This document shows, in pieces, positions 1 through 6,624 of a DNA stretch of 53,769 bases (position 1 is its first letter; each line of letters begins with the position of its first letter). This DNA comes from Minisyncoccota bacterium (GTDB lineage Bacteria; Patescibacteriota; Minisyncoccia; UBA6257; 2-01-FULL-56-20). The notes below the pieces were generated by a model that saw only the letters and a list, made by a program, of their open reading frames with translations, was not told where the DNA came from and made no database searches. The translations under genes were made by a program, and so were the position numbers. The stretch is from the NCBI GenBank assembly GCA_025449695.1, contig JANWIW010000029.1:1-53769 (forward strand), read 5' to 3'.

Positions 1-58
1 AGATCGCGAGAGGCGCGATCTACCAGCTCATTGATTCTCAATCGAAAGGAGGCCCGGT

Positions 59-112
59 TTGAAGATCAGGAACTATACCGCAGCGACCGGCGTCCTCGCT
101 ATCGGGCCCTAA
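59..112 (+). CDS. Tiny ORF MKIRNYTAATGVLAIGP (TTG start)
   Basis: SD AAAGGAGG 7 nt upstream; terminator directly downstream; too short for coding statistics. Confidence 0.35.
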   Translation: MKIRNYTAATGVLAIGP

Positions 113-118
113 AGGCCC

Positions 119-145
119 CGGGCGGCTCCAAGCCGCCCGTTTCCA
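119..145 (+). terminator. Intrinsic terminator
   Basis: CGGGCGGCT-cca-AGCCGCCCG followed by TTTCCATT. Confidence 0.75.
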
Positions 146-151
146 TTATTA

Positions 152-179
152 TTGACTAATTAAGAGGGTAGGATATGAT
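152..179 (+). promoter_or_regulatory. Sigma70-like promoter
   Basis: TTGACT-N16-TATGAT, ATG of the next tiny ORF 6 nt after the -10. Confidence 0.6.
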
Positions 180-185
180 ATGCAT

Positions 186-254
186 ATGCATTTCGCCTCT
201 ACCGTTGCTGTGGTCGTCGTCGTCGTTAACTCCAGAACCCCCGGAGGCGCTTAG
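186..254 (+). CDS. Putative valine leader peptide MHFASTVAVVVVVVNSRTPGGA
   Basis: Run of six consecutive Val codons; leaderless start; followed by mutually exclusive hairpins 243-252/275-284 and 278-284/290-296. Confidence 0.55.
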   Translation: MHFASTVAVVVVVVNSRTPGGA

Positions 255-277
255 CCGTTCGAAAAAAAGTCACCAAG

Positions 278-307
278 CGCCTCCAATCCGGAGGCGTTTT
301 CGTTTCT
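278..307 (+). terminator. Attenuator-type terminator
   Basis: CGCCTCC-aatcc-GGAGGCG-TTTTCGTTTCTT; 5' arm can alternatively pair perfectly (10 bp) with GGAGGCGCTT at 243-252. Confidence 0.65.
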
Positions 308-370
308 TGCCTGATATGCCGCCCGTGCGGAAACCAGGCCGGAAACGGGGGTAGAGGGAGGCCTGGACCC

Positions 371-435
371 AGCTCGTTGAAAAGGAGGCGTCCTATGCGC
401 AAGGAATTCCACCGCGCCTATGGCGGCATGGGCGA
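371..435 (+). repeat. 65-bp direct repeat copy 1 (SD + MRKEFHRAYGGMG coding start)
   Basis: Identical to 668-732; preceded by hairpin CCAGGCC(334-340)/GGCCTGG(360-366). Confidence 0.9.
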
Positions 436-445
436 GGTCGAGAAC

Positions 446-477
446 GGGGCGGATCAATTCCGCCCCCTCATTTTTTC
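446..477 (+). terminator. Intrinsic terminator
   Basis: GGGGCGGA-tcaat-TCCGCCCC then CTCATTTTTT. Confidence 0.75.
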
Positions 478-482
478 CTTCA

Positions 483-511
483 TTGACACTCCGGCCGGCA
501 AGGCCTATCCT
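483..511 (+). promoter_or_regulatory. Sigma70-like promoter
   Basis: TTGACA-N17-TATCCT, ATG 6 nt after the -10. Confidence 0.5.
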
Positions 512-517
512 TTGGAT

Positions 518-565
518 ATGGCACTGCATTGCTCCACGCGGTCCTGGTGGCGGAAAGGTTCCTAG
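518..565 (+). CDS. Putative trp-type leader peptide MALHCSTRSWWRKGS
   Basis: Tandem Trp codons 545-550 (compare E. coli TrpL ...GWWRTS); competing hairpins 570-578/596-604 versus terminator 594-599/606-611. Confidence 0.5.
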   Translation: MALHCSTRSWWRKGS

Positions 566-593
566 CAACGGGAGGCCTTTCTGCGGTTTCTGA

Positions 594-618
594 CGAGGCT
601 TCCCGGCCTCGTTTTTGT
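594..618 (+). terminator. Intrinsic terminator
   Basis: CGAGGC-ttcccg-GCCTCG-TTTTTGTTT. Confidence 0.75.
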
Positions 619-667
619 TTGAAATCCCGCCTCCGACGACTGGATTTCAGGCCGATACGGAGCCTGA

Positions 668-732
668 AGCTCGTTGAAAAGGAGGCGTCCTATGCGCAAG
701 GAATTCCACCGCGCCTATGGCGGCATGGGCGA
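668..732 (+). repeat. 65-bp direct repeat copy 2
   Basis: Identical to 371-435; preceded by hairpin TTCAGGC(646-652)/GCCTGAA(662-668). Confidence 0.9.
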
Positions 733-748
733 TTGGATCATGATCTAG
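692..748 (+). CDS. Tiny ORF MRKEFHRAYGGMGDWIMI
   Basis: AAGGAGG SD; stop overlaps terminator stem. Confidence 0.35.
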   Translation: MRKEFHRAYGGMGDWIMI

Positions 749-771
749 CGGGCCTCCGGCCCGCTTTTCAT
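748..771 (+). terminator. Intrinsic terminator
   Basis: GCGGGCC-tcc-GGCCCGC-TTTTCATT. Confidence 0.75.
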
Positions 772-799
772 TTGACATTCCCTATTACCCATGTAATAT
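772..799 (+). promoter_or_regulatory. Sigma70-like promoter
   Basis: TTGACA-N16-TAATAT, ATG 6 nt after the -10. Confidence 0.55.
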
Positions 800-805
800 A
801 AAGGT

Positions 806-856
806 ATGTCCCGTACGCAATTAAATCTCCTCGCCCTTAGCCTCTTCAACCCTTAA
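806..856 (+). CDS. Putative Leu-rich leader peptide MSRTQLNLLALSLFNP
   Basis: 5 Leu codons of 16; leaderless start; followed by AAAAGCCCCC/GGGGGCTTTT terminator. Confidence 0.4.
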   Translation: MSRTQLNLLALSLFNP

Positions 857-888
857 CCCCACGGGAGGACGTTTTATGAGTAAAAAAC

Positions 889-912
889 AAAAGCCCCCGC
901 AAGGGGGCTTTT
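889..912 (+). terminator. Intrinsic terminator
   Basis: AAAAGCCCCC-gcaa-GGGGGCTTTT. Confidence 0.7.
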
Positions 913-919
913 GCGGCTT

Positions 920-1018
920 GGATGCTGCACGGCTTGATAGGAAAGGTGTTCAGCATCCAGGCACTGCGCGAAAGCGCAAGGCCTGCGGTCGAAAGACCAA
1001 GCACATTGATTAGGAGGC
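920..1018 (+). ncRNA. Candidate structured RNA upstream of a tiny ORF
   Basis: GGATGCTG/CAGCATCC stem, then TGCGC-GAAA-GCGCA and GGTC-GAAA-GACC GNRA hairpins, ending at the SD AGGAGG. Confidence 0.4.
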
Positions 1019-1021
1019 CGT

Positions 1022-1069
1022 ATGAACGGATATACCCGCCCATCTGGCGGCATCGCGCTCCTGCTCTAG
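1022..1069 (+). CDS. Tiny ORF MNGYTRPSGGIALLL
   Basis: AGGAGG SD; long terminator downstream. Confidence 0.35.
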   Translation: MNGYTRPSGGIALLL

Positions 1070-1081
1070 GGCAAGGGCTCC

Positions 1082-1138
1082 CGGCGGGACAGGACAGGGG
1101 GTGATATCACCTCTGTTCTGCCCCGCCGATTTTTTTTG
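1082..1138 (+). terminator. Long-stem intrinsic terminator
   Basis: CGGCGGG..CAGGACAG..tgatatca..CTGTTCTG..CCCCGCCG then ATTTTTTTT. Confidence 0.8.
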
Positions 1139-1211
1139 CCCGAATGTGTGGCGTTGTTCGAAATCTGTCATCCCGCATTTGCCGTGCCATCTGCGTTGTA
1201 ATCCAAACGTC

Positions 1212-1313
1212 TTGTCATTCCGGCCTTGAGCCGGAATCCAGGGTTTATTTCTCCTGGATCCCGGATAGCCCAGCCCCAGTTTTCCAAACTGGGGCTGGGC
1301 TATCCGGGATGAC
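1212..1313. repeat. REP-like palindrome cluster
   Basis: TTGTCATTCCGGCCTTGAGCCGGAATCCAG followed by a 22-bp perfect stem CCCGGATAGCCCAGCCCCAGTT/AACTGGGGCTGGGCTATCCGGG; same family at 16257, 16588, 20369, 20423. Confidence 0.85.
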
Positions 1314-1554
1314 AACGAGTGTGCATTTGACCTCGGGTAACCGCTGGGACTTCCGGGATGACAAGCGGATATGGAGATCAACCTTTCCGAACAGTTCTGC
1401 CCGAGCATTGACTGTTTTACATTTTCATGTTATGATCTAGAAAGCCATCATAGCCCCTATTTTCCCCTCAGTTTCGTCCGATATAGGCCCAGCACGACAA
1501 GTGACGGGCTACGAGAACAATCGAATACCCCAATGACGCGTATGAGGAGAGCGA

Positions 1555-2613
1555 ATGAACGACGACACCTTGCTTGCCAGACTCGAGCAGCTCGATTTCA
1601 ACGACGTACAAACCGCCCTGAACAGCGCCCGCCGCATCCTGGAAGAAGCCCCTCGCAGGTTTCCTCGCAAGATCGAACGGCCGCTCGTCCTGGTCGGGGG
1701 AGGGAGCGGGATCCCGACGGTCGCCCGCGCGGTACAGATGATCACCGACGAGCCGTTCGTCATGCTTGCCAACACCGGCGAGTTGCAGACGAAGGACGGC
1801 CGGCCGATGGGTGCGGGATACCTGCGGAAGGAGCTCGGGACTCTCGACTGGATCGACATCGTGAAGCAGTCGATCCACGGGACACCGCTCGCCGCCCGCG
1901 GCCCCTGGCACCGTTTCCTGGACGCGAAGCTCACTAAGGACGATCCCTACATGAGGACGGCCTACGTGCTCTTCGAAGCCGCGCGCCTCGAGTGGGGACT
2001 GCAGGACGCGATCGATTTCTGGAACGGGGTTATGGGCAACCGCTACCGCGTCCTCCCGTCCGTGGGGTCGCCCTGCGACCTGTTCTTCCAGGTTGGCGGG
2101 CAGCGGATGGACTTCAACGAGTACGCCTACCGCCCGCCCGGGTCCCAGATCGCGGATGACATGTTCATCGAGCCGATGATGACTCGGCTGGACGAGCTGG
2201 CGGCGGTGACCCTGCGCGACGCGCGCATGGCGATCGTCGGCCCCGGCGACGTCCACTTCTCGGTCCTGTTCCACTTCGCGGTTTCGGGCTTCCGGAAGGC
2301 GCTGGCCGAGGTTCCGAACCTCGTGCTCATCACCAACCTGACCGCCCGTCCCATCGATATCCCCGGCTTCAAGTTGTCGGACTTCCTGAGCCTCTACGAC
2401 CGCTGGCTGCCCTCGGGCAAGCCGGTGACCGTTCTGGTCCACAGGGGCCCGCTGACCGTCGAGGATCCGCTCACGGACGACGTCGACGGAGATGCCTATG
2501 GGCGCTTCACCCTCCGCCGCGCGCCGATGGCCAGCCAGAACATGAGCAACAACGGACAGTTGATCCATGATGAGTCGCTCCTGGCGGCGGCTCTCGCGCC
2601 GCTCCTCGCGTGA
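1555..2613 (+). CDS. CofD/YvcK (GlmR)-like protein
   Basis: RPLVLVGGGSGIPTVARAV N-terminal signature, ITNLTARPIDIPG segment; SD AGGAGAGCGA. Confidence 0.65.
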   Translation: MNDDTLLARLEQLDFNDVQTALNSARRILEEAPRRFPRKIERPLVLVGGGSGIPTVARAVQMITDEPFVMLANTGELQTKDGRPMGAGYLRKELGTLDWIDIVKQSIHGTPLAARGPWHRFLDAKLTKDDPYMRTAYVLFEAARLEWGLQDAIDFWNGVMGNRYRVLPSVGSPCDLFFQVGGQRMDFNEYAYRPPGSQIADDMFIEPMMTRLDELAAVTLRDARMAIVGPGDVHFSVLFHFAVSGFRKALAEVPNLVLITNLTARPIDIPGFKLSDFLSLYDRWLPSGKPVTVLVHRGPLTVEDPLTDDVDGDAYGRFTLRRAPMASQNMSNNGQLIHDESLLAAALAPLLA

Positions 2614-2690
2614 TGCAATGCAGATCGGCCTCCGGGTCCCAACCCCGGAGGCTACGCATTTACAGGGAAAAGGAAGACTGTTATTTTTAC

Positions 2691-3500
2691 ATGATGTTCG
2701 ACTCCCAGATGCTGCCGGCCGGTTTCACGTTCGAGACCGGATTCGGCGCTTTTAAGGAAAAATACAACCAGTTGAAGAGGCCGGAAGACGAGCCTTTCGA
2801 TTTTTTGCAGCGCATCGCGGATATCCTCCTCGCCGATTTCGGAGGCAAGGAAGATGGCGACCTTCTGCGATACCTTATTCATGCGTTCTATGTAGCCGGT
2901 ACCACCCAGGATATCCTGATCCATGAGGACCGCTCCAAAGACGACCTCAAGATCGGAGTGGCGACTGCTTTCCTCCACGACATAGGGTATCTCCTGATTC
3001 GCGACCGCTTTCAGAACATCTTCGATGATTTCCAGAAGAAAGAGATCCGCAAGGCCCATATGGCCGCGGGAGCGGAATATGCGCTGAAGATAATGGCCGA
3101 GCCTCCGCTCAGCGCCATGTTCGCGCCAGCCGAGCGCGAGCGCGCGGCGGGAATCATCGCCGTGCACGACCTTCCCTCCACCGCCCAGGACGACGGACGG
3201 AAAGGATTGCCTTTGGACCTCGCCGACGGTCTGCTCTATGCCCATCGAGAAGCGGACCGGCTTTGGATGACCGAAGAGTACGGGTTCGGAGACGATCTGA
3301 GGCGACTGCAAAAGAAAAAGGAAGGAACCACTCCGAAGGACCTCCTCGATCACGTTTTGAAAAGGTATCGGGAGGAAAAGACGCTCTACCCGGACGACGG
3401 AGGTTTCAAAGGAGACATGTTGTTCCGTACCGACAGGGGATACGGCATACTTTTGGAACAGCAAGACAAGCTGATGGCGAAATATGCCATCGAGCCGTGA
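2691..3500 (+). CDS. HD-domain hydrolase-like protein
   Basis: ATAFLHDIGYLL and IIAVHDLP HD-type motifs; start assumed at ATG 2691. Confidence 0.55.
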   Translation: MMFDSQMLPAGFTFETGFGAFKEKYNQLKRPEDEPFDFLQRIADILLADFGGKEDGDLLRYLIHAFYVAGTTQDILIHEDRSKDDLKIGVATAFLHDIGYLLIRDRFQNIFDDFQKKEIRKAHMAAGAEYALKIMAEPPLSAMFAPAERERAAGIIAVHDLPSTAQDDGRKGLPLDLADGLLYAHREADRLWMTEEYGFGDDLRRLQKKKEGTTPKDLLDHVLKRYREEKTLYPDDGGFKGDMLFRTDRGYGILLEQQDKLMAKYAIEP

Positions 3501-3565
3501 TAATGGGCTGAATGCCCGCATTTGGGGCTATAAACCCCGGAAAACAAGCATTTCAATGCCAAGAC

Positions 3566-3594
3566 TTGACGTAAAAAGAATAATTCATTAGAAT
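3566..3594 (+). promoter_or_regulatory. Sigma70-like promoter
   Basis: TTGACG-N17-TAGAAT; ATG at 3601, 6 nt after the -10. Confidence 0.65.
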
Positions 3595-3600
3595 GCGAGC

Positions 3601-3717
3601 ATGACGGCCTTATATGTCAATGGGTTGGAGCACGCGAGCCTTCTGATTTGGGGCCTCTTCGTCATGATTTACTTCGTATACCTTTTTGGGTATACAAGGA
3701 GAGGCGGTACGCCCTGA
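3601..3717 (+). CDS. Small single-TM protein (38 aa)
   Basis: MTALYVNGLEHASLLIWGLFVMIYFVYLFGYTRRGGTP; hydrophobic helix followed by positive residues; not in the supplied ORF track. Confidence 0.6.
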   Translation: MTALYVNGLEHASLLIWGLFVMIYFVYLFGYTRRGGTP

Positions 3718-3943
3718 GAAGACGGTCCAGCGATCTCAAGGTCCCCTCTCCAGTAAGAGGGGGTTTTGGGGGGTCTCGCGGGTTGAAGCATGGGAAGACA
3801 GCCTATGCTCCAGGCCGAGAAGGATCATTGAAAAGACGACCTGTGCCTGGAAGGTCGTGAACGCAAATAAGAAATCAACCATTAAATTCAGACCGGTTTC
3901 GCACTGGACTGAGTGCAGTGACCATAAGGGAGCGAGGAGGAGA

Positions 3944-4840
3944 ATGGCGATGAATGTCATTAAGCTGCATCTCGGAAAGGCACGGGCGGCGTTTCTCGGC
4001 CTCGATATCGGAGGCACGAAAACCGAATTGTGCGCTTTCACGGCCAGTCACCGGTTCATCGTTTCGCAGGCAATCTCCACGTCGGAGCTGCCTCGCGGTT
4101 CGTTGGATCTTGTGCCAGCCATCAGGGCCATCTTTCGCGAAAACCTCACGCCGACGGTGAAAAGGGTGGGAGTCGCGATGAGAGGCCTCGTGGTGGACGG
4201 CAATGTCGCCTACAGTTCGCTCTTGGGCGGTGAGGTGAACCAGCCTCTCGCGGGAAACCTCTCGCGCGAGCTCGGTCTTCCCGTAACCGTCAGGAACGAC
4301 GTGAGCGCGCAGGCCGTCGCCGAACTGCGATTCGGCGGCCGCGCGCCCGACGAGAGCATGCTTTTCGTGAATCTGGGAACGGGGCTTCGGCTCTCGTTCT
4401 TCGACCACGGCAGGCAGCTCGGCGGTAAGAAAGGCGGCGCGGGCGAAGTGTCGCTCGGATCGATCTTCATCCCGGAAGTGGCAGAAGGAAGCATCGCGCT
4501 TTCCGACTTGCTCTCCGGCAAAGGGATTTCGAACCTCCACCGGCTCTTGACCGGAGAGGTGATGGATCCCGCGGAGATCTTCCGGCGCGCGAAGCAGTCG
4601 TCACAGAGGGAAGTCGTAGAGGTGTTCTGCCGTGAGCTGGCAAGACTGCTGGCGCACGCGACCTTCTTCTACAACCCGCACGTGATCGTTCTTGGCGGTT
4701 CGTTGACGCTGAGCGCGGACGCGTACCTGTCCCGTGTTCGGGAGCTGTACTGCGCCCAGGTGATACCACTCCTCCAAGCCGAGGAGATCACGGTATCGCG
4801 CCTGGAGCATGGCGGCTGTCTCGGCGCGATCATCAAGTAG
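3944..4840 (+). CDS. ROK-family sugar kinase/regulator-like protein
   Basis: FLGLDIGGTKTELC, NDVSAQAVAE, VNLGTGLR; SD GAGGAGG. Confidence 0.85.
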   Translation: MAMNVIKLHLGKARAAFLGLDIGGTKTELCAFTASHRFIVSQAISTSELPRGSLDLVPAIRAIFRENLTPTVKRVGVAMRGLVVDGNVAYSSLLGGEVNQPLAGNLSRELGLPVTVRNDVSAQAVAELRFGGRAPDESMLFVNLGTGLRLSFFDHGRQLGGKKGGAGEVSLGSIFIPEVAEGSIALSDLLSGKGISNLHRLLTGEVMDPAEIFRRAKQSSQREVVEVFCRELARLLAHATFFYNPHVIVLGGSLTLSADAYLSRVRELYCAQVIPLLQAEEITVSRLEHGGCLGAIIK

Positions 4841-4937
4841 CGCCGGCGACACACCGACTCGATTATCAAAGAAGCCAGCCTGGCTTTGGCCCGGCTGAAC
4901 GGTATCCAACCCCAATCACGAAAGGTAGGACACGACG

Positions 4938-6497
4938 ATGGATATTATCCTGGACACCAACGCTCTCGGTGTTGTTTCGTCCGCTGAAGATCCGACGGAA
5001 GCCGCTCTGGCTCTCCTCGACACGAACGAGAGCCTGTGGAAGCTGGTCGCCGATCTGTCGAGGGCCATCCCGCTCACGGTCAACCCGGCGGTGGCGGCGG
5101 TTATGGAAGAACTGGGCGTGCGACTGAACGGACAGGCCACGGAAGGATTGCGGCTCAACAGCGAGCCGGAAATCCGCTCTTTCGCCTCTTCGCGCATCTA
5201 CGTCTATGGCACGGCAGTGGACAGCATCGGCGAAAACGCTCCGGCGGAGTGGCTTGTCGCGGGACACGAGGCTCCGAACAGTCAGGGGAGCTTCGCTCGT
5301 CTCGTGAAGGCCGACTACTACACCGACGGCGACGGCGCAATCGTGGAGGTGGACGGCGTGGAGACTTCCGTGGGCATGAGCCCGCGGTTCGCGCTCGATC
5401 TCATGAAGACGATCACCCGCGCCCTGGCCGGACCGAAAGGCCCGGTCATCGAGCTGCCCAGCCTGGACGGCGACGTCACGACCCTCGCCGCGGAGCTGGC
5501 CTTCTTCGATTCCCAGTTGAAATGGCGGCTCGACGGGTACACCGTTCCCGCGGGATCGGTGCCCGATGCGGTGTTGAGCATCCTCGTGAGTCACACCAAG
5601 GAGGGACTCCCGCCGCTGTCGGGCACGGAACGGACCCGGCTGACCAACATCATCGGCCAGTTCGTGAAATTGCGGAAGCCGGTGCCGGTCACGATCTCTT
5701 ACGCGATCGGCGTGAGGATCCCCAATCGCCTCAAGTTCTTCGAAGACGCGCAGGTGCCGACCCTCGCCTGGGTGCACACCGGTTGGTTCTTCAAACTGCT
5801 GAACGAGAAGGTGAAAAGGGTCTACGCGCCGGGCCTGCGCATCGTCGTCTTCGACGAGGCGACGCTCTTCGCATCCATGCTGCCGGGGTTCAGCCTCGAG
5901 GGTGTCGAGAAGTTTCTCGACATGACGCGGGAGCTCTTCCGCCGCATGGACACCCCGATCGAGATCATTCCGCTTTCCCGGGACCAGTTCCCGGAGAAAG
6001 AGGTGGGCAAGGTCAGCGTGCTTCCCGACAGGGAGCGGACGTACGCCATCCTTTGCTCTCTGCCGGAGATGCAGGACCCCGACATCATGCACGATCTCTA
6101 TCACAAGCGCGACCGCGATTACGACGCCGCGCGTCGCCTGGCCGGACCCCTCTGGGCGGTGGCCGAGCAGAACTCGGCCATCATTAGCCGCTATCTCACC
6201 TATCGCAAGAACGCGCGCCTCTTCAGCACGCTTCTCGGCGGCTCCGACTTCGTCGACGCCTGCGTCACGGAGAAGGAAGAGCGGATCGTCCTCGACATGA
6301 CCGCCAACGCGCTTCCCAATCACGGGATGCCGCTCGTCCGGCGGAACGTCGCGGGTGCCTACTCGATGAAGATCGTCCCCGAGTACCGCTTCACCGGCCG
6401 GAGGAACATGCATCCGGTTCGCATCGCCCTCAGCGAGTTCGGCATCGACTCGCCGGGCGAGATGACCTTCTACTACCGCGAGGAGAGCGTCGAGTAG
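4938..6497 (+). CDS. Divergent DIT1/PvcA (isonitrile synthase-like) family protein
   Basis: KPVPVTISYAIGVRIPNRLKFF..APTLAW..VYAPGLRIVVFDEATLFA..; NHGMPLV..YSMKIVPEYRF aligns with the adjacent gene 6625-7797. Confidence 0.5.
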   Translation: MDIILDTNALGVVSSAEDPTEAALALLDTNESLWKLVADLSRAIPLTVNPAVAAVMEELGVRLNGQATEGLRLNSEPEIRSFASSRIYVYGTAVDSIGENAPAEWLVAGHEAPNSQGSFARLVKADYYTDGDGAIVEVDGVETSVGMSPRFALDLMKTITRALAGPKGPVIELPSLDGDVTTLAAELAFFDSQLKWRLDGYTVPAGSVPDAVLSILVSHTKEGLPPLSGTERTRLTNIIGQFVKLRKPVPVTISYAIGVRIPNRLKFFEDAQVPTLAWVHTGWFFKLLNEKVKRVYAPGLRIVVFDEATLFASMLPGFSLEGVEKFLDMTRELFRRMDTPIEIIPLSRDQFPEKEVGKVSVLPDRERTYAILCSLPEMQDPDIMHDLYHKRDRDYDAARRLAGPLWAVAEQNSAIISRYLTYRKNARLFSTLLGGSDFVDACVTEKEERIVLDMTANALPNHGMPLVRRNVAGAYSMKIVPEYRFTGRRNMHPVRIALSEFGIDSPGEMTFYYREESVE

Positions 6498-6556
6498 GAA
6501 AGCAGTACGGCTCCAATGGTTGATCGTGGTTCGAATCATGTAATGCACAAGGGGGG

Positions 6557-6600
6557 CTGTCGGCGCTGTTCTATAACCGCCGGCGGCCCCTTCCTGTTTT
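6557..6600 (+). terminator. Intrinsic terminator
   Basis: GGGGCTGTCGGCG/CGCCGGCGGCCCC followed by TTCCTGTTTT. Confidence 0.55.
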
Positions 6601-6612
6601 CATAAAGGAATG

Positions 6613-6618
6613 TATAAT
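6613..6618 (+). promoter_or_regulatory. -10 element TATAAT
   Basis: 6 nt before ATG 6625. Confidence 0.55.
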
Positions 6619-6624
6619 TGCCGG

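Noticed and set aside
876-1013. 45-aa ORF MSKKQKPPQGGFCGLDAARLDRKGVQHPGTARKRKACGRKTKHID
   Set aside because: A strong intrinsic terminator lies inside its first codons and the rest overlaps a highly structured RNA; coding role doubtful
1468-2568. Long antisense ORF (366 aa, minus strand)
   Set aside because: Mirror ORF of the CofD/YvcK-like gene in high-GC DNA; no recognisable motifs
4866-6548. Antisense ORF of 560 aa
   Set aside because: Shadow of the 4938-6497 gene; residue composition typical of high-GC antisense frames
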